A stretch of DNA of 64,000 nt, taken from the NCBI GenBank assembly GCA_964058845.1, contig CAXKVR010000044.1, forward strand, positions 288,162 to 352,161. Direction: 5' to 3'. This document shows, one piece after another, positions 11,601 to 23,039 of this stretch. A model generated the notes under the pieces. The model did not search any database. It was given only the letters and a program-made list of their open reading frames with translations, and had not been told where the DNA came from. The DNA comes from Carex sylvatica (lineage: Eukaryota; Streptophyta; Magnoliopsida; Poales; Cyperaceae). The position numbers were made by a program, and so were the translations under genes. Each line of letters starts with the position of its first letter. The stretch's first letter is position 1.

Positions 11601-14600
11601 TAAAGGCAAGGGGGAAAAAAAGAATAATTGTTCATGAATACCACTTCATACTGCCAGAAATATCATATTTGTAACCCCCCCCCCTCCGCCACAACCCTTC
11701 TGAAGAATAAAGACATCATGACTACTATTTATAAAATTCCCTTGAGGCCCTCAAGGGGTAGATACAAAAAAATTAAAACAGAATATGCGACTTACTTCAA
11801 TTTTCTTCATTGAAAAACTGGAGCCGGAGGTCTTCATTGAATTTATAGAGTCATAGTTTCTGAAGGACATCTTGCTGGACACAATGCGCAGGCTTGGTTT
11901 AAGAAATTCTTGCAACTCGTATTTTGACCTAGTGCAAGAGATGAACATTTGTTATCACAACTGAATTTGGCTTGCATTGATTGCTTCACATGCCATTATT
12001 CTTATGCTCAATTTTAGTTAATATTAGCAAGCAAAATTTGAAGCTAGTTAAATTAAAATCATGAGCTTGGGTAAAACATTTGTAGGGGTAGGGGTGTAAA
12101 CAGATCAGATATTATCCATTCATATCAAGATCCGGATCCAGATATTTGGAAGACGGGATTCAGATATTTGGCAAATAAAGATACGGTTTTCAATTCGAAA
12201 ATGGATAAGGATACGGATTCGGATAATTATCCAGATTCGGATTTTCTTAAAATTCGGATGTCTCTTTCAGAGGCCCATATCATTTTGATTGGGCTTTGAA
12301 GTATAATATAAAATTTTATTACAAGTCCAATTAATTTTGGATCTAATTACTAAACTATATATACTCAAGATTAATCTTTTATTAAGATTTATAATTTCCT
12401 GGTACATTTTTATTAACTATATAATGATAATTATTTTTTTATTTTTGTTCGTTAATATATAATTTTAACTAATAAATTAGTTATAAAATAATATTATATA
12501 GTTAACTTTTATGAATGTATATACAACGTGAGTTATTTCTTTTATAAAATTTATCAGTGTTCTAAATGGCAGCGCTATAGCGTTTTTGGACCCTAAACGC
12601 TAACCTATGGCATCAAAACACGCTATTTGAGCTACGGACGCTATAGCAGTAATAGCGGTCCGCTATAGCACATAGCGTGTACCACAAATAGCGCACGCTA
12701 TGTAACATGAGTTGTTTTTTTTTTTCTTTCTTTTCAATTTATATGGGCTTTAAATAAAGGCTCAGATTTGATTTTAACCGTGATTTTTTTTTTGCAATTG
12801 ACGTATTAAGCTTTATATTAAACTATTAATTATTAAATGAGAGATCCATCAAACAAAATCAAATAAGGAAGCTACAGTGCACTATGCAACATGAGTTTTT
12901 CTTTTTTCAATTTATATGGGCTTTAAATAAAGGCTCAGATTGAATATATTAAGATATTTTTTGCAGTAACAAAATGATACTTACTATATGGTAATTTGAA
13001 TATTTTGAATAGATTAAGATAGTTAATTATGCCATGATGTCTAGGTTATTTTGAAATTTAAATAGAAAAAATATAGATTATGTCATGATGCTGAATATAT
13101 TTTGAATAGAAAAAGATCGATAGTTTATGATATTAGTTACTATGGATATTTTGAGTCGCAATTTGGGCTTTATATTGGTTCAATATGAATATTATAATTT
13201 TTTAATCAATTTCATGTTATTTATTGTTCTATGAGACTTAGATAATGTTGATATTTAGTACAAATATATGATATAATTTTTATAAAAATAAAAAAATGCT
13301 ATGTAGTATAGCTTTCGCTATAGCGATGCTATTCGTTGTAGCTTTTTTGTAGGCTTCCCGCTATGACGCGATAAATGCTATTTAGAACCTTGAAATTTAT
13401 GATAATTTTCATTCAACATCCAAACTATATTTGTATCCATATTCGTGTAATATTCAATCTGTATCCATATTCATTTAATATCCGATTTGTAAATGCATCT
13501 GAGACTATTCATATCTGTATCCGTATTCAAAATTAAAAATGGATATGGATACTATTTAGCTATTATCCGTTAGTATCCGATCCAATTTCATCCATAAACA
13601 GAAGGGATATTATTTTGAGGAATATTGTTTCCACTTATCAAATCAAGGATTATAGGCCTGTTCAATATATTTGGTTGAAAGGAGAGACCTCACTATGACC
13701 CAAGGAGAAGGTGGCTGTTTTCCAATTTCTGAAGGACAGATATCTGTACAAGTTGTAGAGGATAAAGGTTCATGTACCACAGGTTTCCATGAAATGAAGA
13801 AAATTCTTGCAATTTAATGACAATCCAAGGGCAATTTTCCAAGTTATATCTTTTGTAAAAGTAACAAGGAAAATGTTATACCTAATAAAATTAGTCCTTT
13901 CCTCTATACTGGCATCAGGCCTAGGTTTCTTATACCCTTGAGGCAGAAAAGCCTCATAAATTGAGTTTGCATAAGAGTTGCCACCGACCTCTATCATCGA
14001 GTCGATGTCAGCATCTTCCCACTCATCCAGCGTAACTGACAAAACCTGAAATCACACCAATAATTCACTACCATGTCTTTACTTTACTTTTCTTTTGACT
14101 CGCATGTCTTTTTTGACTAGAGTATACTTTAGTTATTTTTTTAGTTTATTTAAGCACCCTTGAGAAATTATTGCTTAGTTTTGAACTTCATAGATTTAGA
14201 ACACATCTGGGACAAGTTGCCAGATATAGTCCTGTAGAGGTGTGCTAAAACACATAAATAACAGGAAAATAATTATGTATTTATAGAGTTGGCATTATAG
14301 AAGTAGCAATAACATACAAAATGTTGAACAACCAACCAGCAACAATAGAACTTCCATTCAGCATAAGAAATGATCATGACATGTGCACATAAGATTAGAA
14401 AGAGAAAGCTATATAATATTGTTTATTATCACCTTTGAAATCTCTGGACCAAGACTTCTGTGAACATCACTGCACTTCAAGCATAGAAATACTCCAATAT
14501 TTGCTGAACTGATAACAAGAAAAGAGGTTGACTAATCAATTAATCATTATCAATACAACAATAAACCACTCATGTAAGACTTCAGCGTCTAGGATACGGC

Positions 14601-15007
14601 AACAATTATGACTGCGTTTATTGGTACAGCCACCAATTCTATTGGCACCTACCATTTCTGGAACTGTGCCTCAACAATACTGTTAATCACCAAACTGACC
14701 AGCAAAAGCTAAAAAAAAAAAAAATTTAGTTCCATAGCAGCCAGTAAAAGCAGTTACTATACTGGTACAGTTTTTAAATTGGCACTTACGCCCATTTCGG
14801 GTCAGATCCACTACAATCAGCACAGGTTCTATTATCGCTTTTGAGCATAAGCTCCTTCAGCTTCCTTGATTTGCCTATTTATGTTTAAAAAAAGACAGCT
14901 TAATTCTCCAGATTATAAATGAAATGCAATGTATAAGTTTATTTTTATTAAAACTAAAATTATGCACCAGTAAAATTCCGATCAGGCCTATTGTAACGCC
15001 CACTCAT
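8610..15007 (-). CDS. AGD12: ARF-GAP with C2 domain, AGD12-like
   Basis: Eight exons join in frame to 330 residues: 15007-14968, 14874-14790, 14508-14433, 14045-13882, 11928-11796, 11301-11185, 9975-9880 and 8891-8610, all with GT/AG borders. The N-terminal ARF-GAP zinc finger has the exact CX2CX16CX2CX4R pattern (CADC...CLKCSDVHR, finger Arg included) at residues about 29-55. A linker and then a C-terminal C2 domain follow, with the calcium-loop motifs VRDIRSSDPYVV and QVYDHDLFSADDIMGE. Arabidopsis AGD12 has the same order and similar length (about 340 residues). The family stimulates GTP hydrolysis on ARF GTPases and binds phosphoinositides. Oddities: the usual GTHISK after the zinc finger reads GPEISK, and introns 4, 6 and 7 hold transposons. 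I chose the first ATG in frame with the zinc-finger exon. Confidence 0.93.
8945..9305. mobile_element. MITE in AGD12 intron 7 (family A)
   Basis: Arms around 8965-9060 and 9120-9225 are inverted: ACGAATCCGAACCGTTGAAAC at the left is matched by GTTTCAACGGTTCGGAT at the right, with GTCAAGTGGTCAAAA / GACCACTTGAC in the centre. The right end has CTTGGTGAACTTAGGAACACCC, matching the element at 10283-10665, so the two are one family. Exact termini are uncertain. Confidence 0.7.
10283..10665. mobile_element. MITE in AGD12 intron 6 (family A)
   Basis: The left end TAAGCTCACCAAGCCCTTTG is the complement of the right end CAAAGGACTTGGTGAGCTTA; further inverted matches (AAACCGTTGAAACCGATCTA / TAGATCGGTTTCAACAGTTT) run inward. 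It is the better-preserved member of the pair with 8945-9305. The target-site duplication is not clear. Confidence 0.75.
10683..10772. repeat. Compound microsatellite (AGT/AAC/AAT/ATC)n in AGD12 intron 6
   Basis: Runs of AGT, AAC, AAT and ATC trinucleotides follow one another directly downstream of the MITE. Confidence 0.85.
12089..13605. mobile_element. Outer DNA-transposon remnant in AGD12 intron 4
   Basis: The left end (TAGGGGTGTAAACAGATCAG and GGATCCAGATATTTGG) is matched in inverted form by the right end, which is rich in GGATATGGATAC and TATCCGATCC words. GGGGTGTAAACNGATC is a common plant hAT-MITE terminus. The right terminus is degraded and no duplication is visible. A second hAT element (12555-13392) lies inside it. 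Confidence 0.5.
12555..13392. mobile_element. Non-autonomous hAT element nested in AGD12 intron 4
   Basis: An 838-bp element beginning CAGTGTTCTAAATGGC and ending GCTATTTAGAACCTTG, which are imperfect terminal inverted repeats. It is flanked by a perfect 8-bp duplication, AAATTTAT (12547-12554 and 13393-13400). Sub-terminal CGCTATAGCG-type palindromes occur at both ends. No transposase is visible. Confidence 0.9.
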
Positions 15008-16540
15008 CTTATCAATGTTTTATTCACCAAGGGCAATCTTCAACCTGCAACCAAAGGACTCGAGAATTAAGTTTACAATCAAAAGATGAAAATTAGCACA
15101 ATAATCAGAATCTGGCTCATAAATTATATATCACCCAACTTTTTGAATAAAAAAAAAAAATGGCACATGTGAAAATGTCAACAACGATAGATGATTGCCT
15201 TCCATTGCATTAAAAAGAATCAAAGACAGAAAGATATGATAACTAGAAGTTACTACATAGTTAAATTTAATCTGCTTTCATCAAACCTTTCCAAGGTTGT
15301 AAAAATAGAGTCAGAGAGGATTGGATTCAATACAAAAGAATAAAGGATTCAGGATCCAAGACAAATCTAATCAGAAAGCCCGAAAAGTTGTGTGGTGACT
15401 CAAGGCAAGATGAAGCGTAAGTTCCTGTTTCATTTAGAAGTCAAACAAAAGTGTGCCACGAAAAAGCTTGTTGATGGTGATTTTGTGGGAGGTGATCTCA
15501 TGAAAAATGTCTCAAACTGTGGTACCACTCACTGAAGCAGCAAGAGTAACCGAATATAAGTGTCTTTGCCATAAACTTCCTTACCTCAATATTCTTGCTG
15601 ATAGCGCCACTAATTTATTATATTGTAACCCTTCAGGTTTTTATTCACAATCAGTTTCATAAGAGAGTGGTTCCTGGTTCTTAACTAACACCCTGTTCAA
15701 ACACAATAACTGTAATTCTTCTGAGAGCTTAAGCGCAGGTACTATATTAGCTGGCCCAATTTGAGGGGGCAGAATTTGTGGTCATTTAAATTCCTCTCTA
15801 TGTTCATTTTGTTGAAAATAAATGGTACTTCCCTGCATAGGTACCACAAGTTTGGGATGGTTTGTGTCTGACAACTGGAACACGACCTCAGCACAAGATC
15901 AAATGGTACTTCTCTCTATGATTGCACTCAAAGGCATAAAAGAAAATAACTTTGTTGTTCTTTTACATAACTACATCACAAAGGCATAAAAGAAAAATGA
16001 TATAATAGTAACCGAATTCCTGTGCGACCCCCCCCCCCCCCCCCCCCAACCCAACCCAACCACAACCAATTTAATTCTATTGTTTGTGAAGTACCTTACA
16101 TAAAATTAGGACCTTCTACCATTCTACAATCACAATCAATAGTTCATTATTGTTACCATGGTTTGGAGAATCTATCAATCGAAAGAACACTATCCGTTGA
16201 TTATTTTGGGATTTTCCAAACCGACTGGATTCGTTTTGGTTTTGGGTGATTGAAGGCTTAAATCGGAAGAGACTCACCGTCTGATTTACGCCAATTTTTC
16301 CTTTCTTCTAGTTGTTTGTGACTGATTGAGTCTTCAGATTTGATCTTTCTTATTTTTTTACCGATTCTTCAAAGGCCTGATCGGGGATAGCGCTATGTTT
16401 CGTCAAGGCAGCATCTATTCCCTCAAATTTCTCTTACCAATTCGTCAATGATGGATGAAATTGATGATCGGAATATAGATTAGAAGAGAGATTGGAGGGA
16501 GCGTCAAGTATGTTCCGTTAATTAAAAGAGAGGAAAATAG
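15008..16540 (-). other. AGD12 5' leader with leader intron, and probable promoter side
   Basis: Just upstream of the ATG, a good acceptor (GGTTGCAG/GTTGAAG on the minus strand, near 15046) and a donor (CAGACG/GTGAGTC, near 16271) suggest a leader intron of about 1.2 kb. The non-coding first exon would then lie around 16272-16530. No upstream ATG frame competes. This is inference from splice-site fit only. A C22 run lies within the proposed intron. Confidence 0.45.
16026..16047. repeat. Homopolymer C tract
   Basis: About 22 consecutive C bases followed by CCAAC repeats, inside the proposed AGD12 leader intron. Confidence 0.9.
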
Positions 16541-16549
16541 ACGAATTTC

Positions 16550-17475
16550 TGAGGTCGTATATTTAGAGATTTATTGGGCCACCTCTTACTTATAATAATT
16601 TATTTAAGAGAAAATTATCTCTTAAATATAGATTAATAATTAGAAAGAGATTGACCATTTTGCCCTTCAGCAAATGGTTATAATTAATAGAAAAAACATG
16701 GTTGACCAAATTCAATTCATGCCTTCTTCCTCTCCTTTCTCAGTACATAGGCATTTCCCAAGTCATAAGGATTCCCTAAATAATAATATTTGGGTAGTAG
16801 TGTCTATCATGGCGCGCTACCTCTTAATTTGGTATTTTGTTAAGCGCAAAGTTTTTTTTTTTTTTTTTTAAGTTCCGTAATTTGACAGCCACTGTCAAAT
16901 AATTTAAAAAAAAAAATTAAGTTCCGGACTTAATTTTCATAACAGTGAAGTTTACAGATATGGCAGACAAAGCCTATGATCTCGACATACATAAAAGAAT
17001 GATCCACTTATCTCGTGTTTTTCTGCCTGTATATAATTAAAAAATAGCATCCAAGAAAAAGGGATGTGCAAACAATATATATATTTGATTGCGAAATTAG
17101 ACAATTGAGATTGTAGAAGTGGAAATAAAATAAAAAGTGTCATATAATTTTGAAAGGACAAGATGAAGAATTTCAATTTTTAAGCGAGTTATAAGCGCTC
17201 TCTGTACCTCCTCCTGCTCCAGTGTTTGTAAACGAACTATGGATGTCAATAAATATGTCCGGGTCAAGTAGAGGTAATTTTCATATCCGTATTAATTTAA
17301 AATTGATCTTACTTCTAGCTAGTAATTCTTAACATCTTTATCCTTTAAATTATAGGATATTGAACAAATAATGAACAATTCAAATGAATTGATTATTTAT
17401 CAAGTATAAGTCAAAAATATAGTAAATAAGTAAATAACATAATATTACTATAAAAAAATATGAATTACTAACTAA
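16550..17475. other. Intergenic sequence without recognised gene
   Basis: AT-rich sequence with T- and A-tracts near 16852 and 16905. I see no supported gene or transposon termini here. Confidence 0.45.
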
Positions 17476-17479
17476 ATAA

Positions 17480-17814
17480 GAGTGAGGCTATGGTACTATG
17501 CATAATGCACTTTGATCTGTACTATGGATACATATTTTAATTTTTAATTTTCAAAATTCAAGTAGTCAATTATTTCCGCTTAATATGATTTTCATATGAA
17601 AATATACTTGGATGCTAATTTTTTTTCTACTATTTTTTAATATATGTAAAAAATCACTTGATCTAAAGAGTAGCGATTTGTTATTCATCTAAAATAATGT
17701 AAAATTTGATTTTCAAGTACATTTTCATATAGAAATCATGATGAATGATTTAGATCGACTATTTAAACTTTATAAATAAAGATATAAATATACAATACAG
17801 ATCAAAATGCGCCC
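17480..17814. mobile_element. MITE abutting the PMD-MULE
   Basis: The left arm ATGCACTTTGATCTGTA is matched at the right by TACAGATCAAAATGCGCCC, and further inward TCATATGAAAATATACTTGG pairs with CAAGTACATTTTCATATAG. It belongs to a widespread MITE type in this window, built around GTGCTTGGAGACCAAATTTTA and GATCGACC words (also near 25390, 42960, 43440, 44210 and 47640). Confidence 0.6.
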
Positions 17815-17875
17815 GATTTTTTTATTTATATCCAAAAAAAATAATATTTAAAAAATAATCAAACAGGCACTGTAT

Positions 17876-18060
17876 TTCCAGAAGTATCCAAACCGCAAAA
17901 AATATTTCCGATTTTGATACCTATTTCTGCAAAAAAATATTTGCGGTAAATCGGAGCTAAATCCGGTAAAAAAATTTGCGGTATTGTGTTTCCGCAAAAA
18001 AATTTTGCAGTGTTTAGTCCCAATACCGCAATTTTTTTTTGCGGAATCAATATATGCCTA
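17876..18060. repeat. Left sub-terminal GCGG-A/T-tract repeats of the MULE
   Basis: The words ACCGCAAAAAA, TTTGCGGTA, TTCCGCAAAAAAA and GCGGAAT recur about every 25-35 bp in both orientations, able to form short stems. A matching block lies at 23690-23915 near the other end. Confidence 0.75.
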
Positions 18061-18117
18061 TATAGCCGCACGAGACAGCCCTCTCCCCACACACCCCACT
18101 CTTTGTCTGCCTATCTC

Positions 18118-19145
18118 TTTCCCTCTTCCTTTCGGATCTCGAAGCTCCGACTGTCTGATTGATCATGATCCAGGTATTTTTATTTTTTTAATTTTAATTT
18201 TAATTTTAATTTAGAATATAATTAGTTAGTTCATTTTAAAAGGTTTAAAATATTGTCCAAATAATTTAGAATTTTTTAGAAAATACCAAAATAGTTTAGA
18301 ATATGGTCTAGAATAATTTAGAAATTTTCAAAATGATTTAGAATATTAATTTAGAAATTCTAAAATGGTTTAGAATATTAATTTAGAAATTCTAAAATGG
18401 TTTAGAATAATTTAGAAATTTCTAAAATAGTTTAGAATAATTTAGGAATTGATTTAGATATTGTCTAATTGATTTAGAAAATCCCAAAATGGCATAGAAT
18501 CATTTAGAAATTTAGAAAACAATTTATAATAATTTAGAAACTTGTTTAGATATTGTCCAATTAATTTAAAAAATTCCAAAATGGTTTAGAATAATTTAGA
18601 AATTTTCAAATCAATTAGAAATTTTTTTATGAACCTCTTTCCTTCTCGGATCCCTTTCAGAGCTCCAACTGTCTGATCGATCGACTCTTCGATTCAGGTA
18701 TTTTTATTTTTATTTATAATATAATTAATTAGTTCATTTTAAATGATTTAGAATTTTGTCCGAATAATTTAGAATTTTGTAGAACATTCCAAAATAGTTT
18801 AGAATATTGTCCTATTAACTTAGAAAATTCGAAAATAGTCTAGAATAATTTAGAGATTTCCAAAATAGTTTAGAATAATTTAGAGAATTTTAAAATGGTA
18901 TAGAATAATTTAGAAAATTCAAAAATGGTCTAGAATAATTTAGAAATTTTCAAATTGGTTTCCAAAATGGTTTAGAATAATTTAGAGAATTCCAAAATGG
19001 TCTAGAATAATTTAGAAAATTTAAAAATGGTCTAGAATAATTTTAAAAAATTTAAAATGGTCTATAATAATTTAGAAAATTCCAAAATATTCTAAAATAA
19101 CGTAGAAAATTTCAAAATAGTTTAGAATAATTTAGAAAATTATTC
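18118..19145 (+). repeat. Duplicated leader block with TTTAGAATAATTTAG minisatellite
   Basis: Two segments, about 18118-18200 and 18640-18720, share TCGGATC...AGCTCC(G/A)ACTGTCTGAT and end in CAGGTATTTTTATTT, a plausible splice donor. Each is followed by a short-period array of TTTAGAATAATTTAGAAA and AAAATGGTCTAGAATAA words (roughly 30-bp units). This looks like a direct duplication of about 520 bp containing the non-coding first exon of the PMD gene plus the start of its intron. Confidence 0.7.
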
Positions 19146-19974
19146 GAAATTTTTAGGATGGCAGACGGAGTACTTGGGCATACGTTTAGCGACTTGTTGT
19201 GTAATCATAAGGTATCTCAGGCTTCTACGGAGGTAAGTATTTACTTATTTGTTTTTTCATAACTCGGTCAGTAATCAAATTATATTGTAATTGGTTGTTT
19301 TTCCTAATTTAGAGTGATGATATTTTAACCATCAAGCACTATCGTCATCATTGCCCGTATCACGATAAGTACACAGTTTTTAATTCCAATGGGCTTATAT
19401 CAAATCGCAATAATGCCTGATATCGCCCTCAATGCGGCTTTCATTCATGGACTTATCAAGCGGTGGCGTCCGGAGACGCACACCTTTCAGCTTCCTTTCG
19501 GAGAGATGACAGGTATTAACTAATTCAAATAAATTTGTTGTTTTAATTTCTTACTAACAAGTCAAATAAATTATAGTTATGCTGGAGGATGTCAGTTGTT
19601 TGTGGGGTTTGCCTATTTCAGGGGATCCAATAACGAGAATTACAGACTCGACGAGTGTACGACCAACAAGTAAAGTGGTTAGTATTTTTTTTTATTTAAG
19701 ACCCTATTCTTACTTTGCATTTTTAATAATGTACTCACATTCTAATATCGGCGATTAGGTATTTTCGTGCATTTATCCTTGAGATATTAGGGAGTACCAT
19801 GTGTTACGTTACGAAATGTTTATAATTAATTTTCAAGTGATTTAAAAGCAAGAATCGAAAGTCGTGCTAATAAAATAGAAATTTAAACCTTAATTAAGGT
19901 TTTCCTAGATAAGTAAATCAAGTGTGAATCAAAACCGCGTCGAAAATATGAATTTCTATAACTTTATAGGCTCA

Positions 19975-20405
19975 GTGCATCCGCACTGGTGGTGAGTGCG
20001 GATGGGCGATCCGCACTGACTTCAGTTCTTTTTTTTCTGAAAACTGACCAAGTCTTGAGTGCGGGTGTCTTGACCCGTACTGAATTTCAATGCGGACGCA
20101 TTAGGCTCGGACTTTTCTTGATTCAGTGCCGTTTTGATGAAAATTTGACAAAGTACTGAGTGCGTCTGCACTGAAATTGAGTGCGTCCGCACTAAAATTG
20201 AGTGCATCCGCACTCATGAATTTCCTGTGATTTTCTGAATTTCTAAAATCTGTCCAAGTGATGAGTGCGGGTGACTGACCCACACTGGATATTAGTGCGT
20301 CCGCACTAGAGTATTTTTCTGTGTTTTCTGAGCCGTTTAAATTCTGTCAAGTGCTAAGTGCGGGTGGCCGACTCGCACTGAAAATGAGTGTGTCCGCACT
20401 CAGAG
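19975..20405. repeat. Array of GTGCGG...CCGCAC inverted repeats inside LTR copy 3
   Basis: At least eight palindromic units alternate between long (GAGTGCGGGTGTCTTGACCC type) and compact (GAGTGCGTCCGCACT) forms. Three compact units follow each other at about 23-bp spacing near 20157-20215. The block AATGCGGACGCATTAGGCTC also occurs, inverted, in the insertion at 30.3 kb. Confidence 0.8.
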
Positions 20406-20489
20406 GGACTTTTAATCAAAATCTCAGATTTTTTTTTCTTTCTCTCTTTCTCCTCCGTCCCTTTCTCCTCTGCCTTTTCTGTGTTTCGC

Positions 20490-20537
20490 CCAAGAGAGAA
20501 GAAAAGAGAGAGAGAGCTCTCTCTCTCTCTCTCTCTA
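20490..20537. repeat. (GA)n(CT)n palindromic microsatellite
   Basis: AGAGAGAGAGAGCTCTCTCT forms a simple-sequence palindrome in the LTR, at the position where the other LTR copies have a GA tract. Confidence 0.85.
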
Positions 20538-22774
20538 AATCGCCCCAAAGCCCGTGAGATCGAACGAAGGAGTGAGAAATCGATTGCTTTCTCCATCTAG
20601 CTCTCCCATTCGGTATTTCTTTTTCTCCTCATCTCTCTCGAAATCTCGAATTTCTCGGTTGCTCGGGTTTTCATTTTAAACCAGAAATTTGTATTTGAAT
20701 TGCTTGTAAACTAGTACTTTGAGCTTCCTTGTTGGTTATTGGTCGATTCTTTTCTCGATGTTGTCTCAATTTTGGATTTCAAATTTTTAGGATTTTCGGT
20801 ACCAAATCCGAAATTGAGAAATGTGGTTGATTGATTGGGCTAACCCGGCCAAATAGACGTGTAATCGATAAATCTCTCTCTCAACCTTGGCATCTAGCGA
20901 TTAATTCGAATTTTGACCAAATTAGGATTTAATTAATTAGAAAATTGAATTGTTACGAGAACCAAAGTAGTGAGACGGTAAATTGGTATACCTACAAATG
21001 AACCTAATTGGAATTTTGTATGGTTTATAGGATCAAATTGTAAATTGTGTGAAAGTATATAGATTTTGTTAAGAAAGGTATAAAGCACTAATATAACTTA
21101 AGTAAGGCTCTCGATCGTCGAACAAAGATTAAATCAAGGATATATGTTAATATAGGTGTAGGCTCGGTTGAGCAAGATTTTGCGGGATCTTTCGAGACGT
21201 CCGAACCATAAGTGCGCGATACGCTCTTCGTAACCAGGTGCGGGGTTCTTGGACTTGTTTGATGTTTTATTTTTAAAAATTAAATTATTTCTCGGTTGTC
21301 ATCTTGTATGCATGATTGTTTCATAGTTTGAAATTCATGTTGTATGTTTGATTGTTAATGCATAATTGGAATGGTGTGAATTTATGTGCATAACCCAATC
21401 AATTTAGAACCGAATTATTGTGATATAGTTGATTTGCATATTCGTATGGTTGTCAATTGAATTGTTATGTTGTGATTTGATTATATTGAAAGTCACCACG
21501 AATTGTTGATTGTGAAATTAATTGTTAATGAATTGGTGAAGTTGAGCTGTATAGCTGACTTTGACCTTGTGAATGAATTTGCAAAGTTAAGCTGTATAGC
21601 TGACTTTGATCCCAGGATCCTTCTGGCGCATTAGGTGAATGGCCCTTATGGTTTTCCAGTACCGGTTGGGACGAGGGGTGGGTGACTTTATATATATATA
21701 TTTATATGTTGATTGTGATTGTGATTGTGATTGTGGGTGACTCATTAGCAACGTCTGTGGCTCAGGGGCATTATCCTACGTGATAATGCATTTGAAAGGT
21801 CAATTGAATGTTACGATATCTCGAATGATTTCAAAGAGAATTTTTATTATATGATTTTAAACCAGACTTTAGAAAACGGTTAAGCCAAAACACTACAGAT
21901 GGGTGTCAGATAAAGGGTCCAGCTTGGTGGAACGTCTGTAGGTGTCAGTAACCTTACAGGCGAGGGTCAAATAAAAAGGGTCCAGCTCGGTGGAACATAT
22001 GTAGGTGCTACCAGCCTTATTAAAATGAGTTAAGCCTGTTATGTTCTCGTTTGAACTTTATCTTGGAAATTTCATTAGTTGTATTTCATTTGATTATTTG
22101 TTGTCAAGCATATGCATTCATTTATATATATATATATATTGTGATAGAACTGTAAATGTGTTTTTGTATGGATTTCATTTTGTGAACATGAAGTCTGATT
22201 GCAAGTCCAATAACCTGATTGTGACAAATTCGCACTAAGAATGAAATTATCACCCCCACCCTTTGGGTTCTTTTACAGGTGTAGGTGCGACTGAGTCTGG
22301 GGAGGCATGCGAGTAGTGGACCCCCGGTGTATGTCACCATTACCTCAATAGTTAGTTATTATTTGACTAGAGATGTATATATTGATTTTTATTGTATAGC
22401 TCCATATGTCATACCTGATGATTGGTATCCGTATGAGATACCTTTGATATGTGGTGCTTTTACCAGTCCCGTGTACTTGGATTATTATATATGAACTTGT
22501 TTTATATATTTTTGTCGTAAATTTCAGAGTGTATGTTGAACTGCCTTGTAAGCATACACGGAATTGTATGCTTACGGCGGGGGACTGTCGCGACCCGTGG
22601 CCGCGGGGTGTGACACCATGTTTCCTGACAGCAGTGGGGACAGGATACCGCTATGGTATCTCAACATGGTGGTCGAGTTGGATCCACAAGTACATGCGAA
22701 TCAATTGTTGATCCAAAATGTCAGAATCAATTGCATCTACAGGTACATGCTAATAATCAAGTACCTATCTACGG

Positions 22775-23000
22775 ACCCGACTAGTACTGGGTCGGGGTCT
22801 AACTGGTAGATCTACAGAGTTTCGACTGGTACTAGGTTATGGTCTAACTAATAGATCCACAGAGTTTCGACCGGTACTGGGTCGAGATCTTACTGGTACA
22901 TCCACAGAGTTTTGACTGGTACCGGGTCAAGATCTAACTGGTATTGGGTCGAGATCCACGGGTTCCGACTGGTACTGGGTCGAGATCGAGGTTCAGGAAT
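22775..23000. repeat. Minisatellite, roughly 58-bp units
   Basis: GACTGGTACTGGGTCGAGATC and ATCCACAGAGTTT recur four to five times with small indels, just after the PMD reading frame ends and before the transposase fragment. Confidence 0.75.
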
Positions 23001-23039
23001 CTGACTAGGTACAGGTGTCTGACTATTCAGGTTAAATTG

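Larger units (their letters stand above)
19802..22615 (+). mobile_element. Solo LTR, gypsy-like (copy 3), inside PMD exon
   Basis: A 2814-bp element beginning TGTTACG and ending GGGGTGTGACA, with a perfect 5-bp target-site duplication CCATG (19797-19801 and 22616-22620). Shared blocks with the other copies include the hairpin array (19975-20405), a GA/CT tract (20490-20537), CAGTACCGGTTGGGACGAGGGG and the CGCGACCCGTGGCCGCGGGG stem just before the end. It is more diverged from copies 1 and 2 than they are from each other. No internal coding region is present. Confidence 0.92.
19156..22809 (+). pseudogene. Plant mobile domain (PMD, MAIN-like) gene split by a solo LTR
   Basis: Exon 1 (19160-19231) encodes MADGVLGHTFSDLL and ends at a GTAAGT donor. 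The next exon (about 19313-19512) contains the PMD hallmark ALNAAFIHGLIKRWRPETHT followed by FQLPFGEMT; the third (about 19577-19677) gives MLEDVSCLWGLPISGDP. A fourth begins near 19759 with FRAFILEILGST and continues after the LTR as MFPDSSGDRIPLWYLNMV (22618 on). Removing the solo LTR and one CCATG copy restores an open frame at that junction. Elsewhere the frame needs a shift in exon 2, so the gene is dead. PMD proteins act in plant development and silencing (MAIN/MAIL1) but also travel in MULE and gypsy elements. The surrounding MULE ends favour a transposon-borne copy. Confidence 0.75.

Noticed and set aside
20321..20600. Overlapping Ser/Arg-rich frames
   Set aside because: Caused by the GA/CT microsatellite in LTR copy 3.
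22041..22494. Short frames rich in Tyr and Ile
   Set aside because: They lie in the distal part of solo LTR copy 3 and are not conserved in copies 1 and 2.
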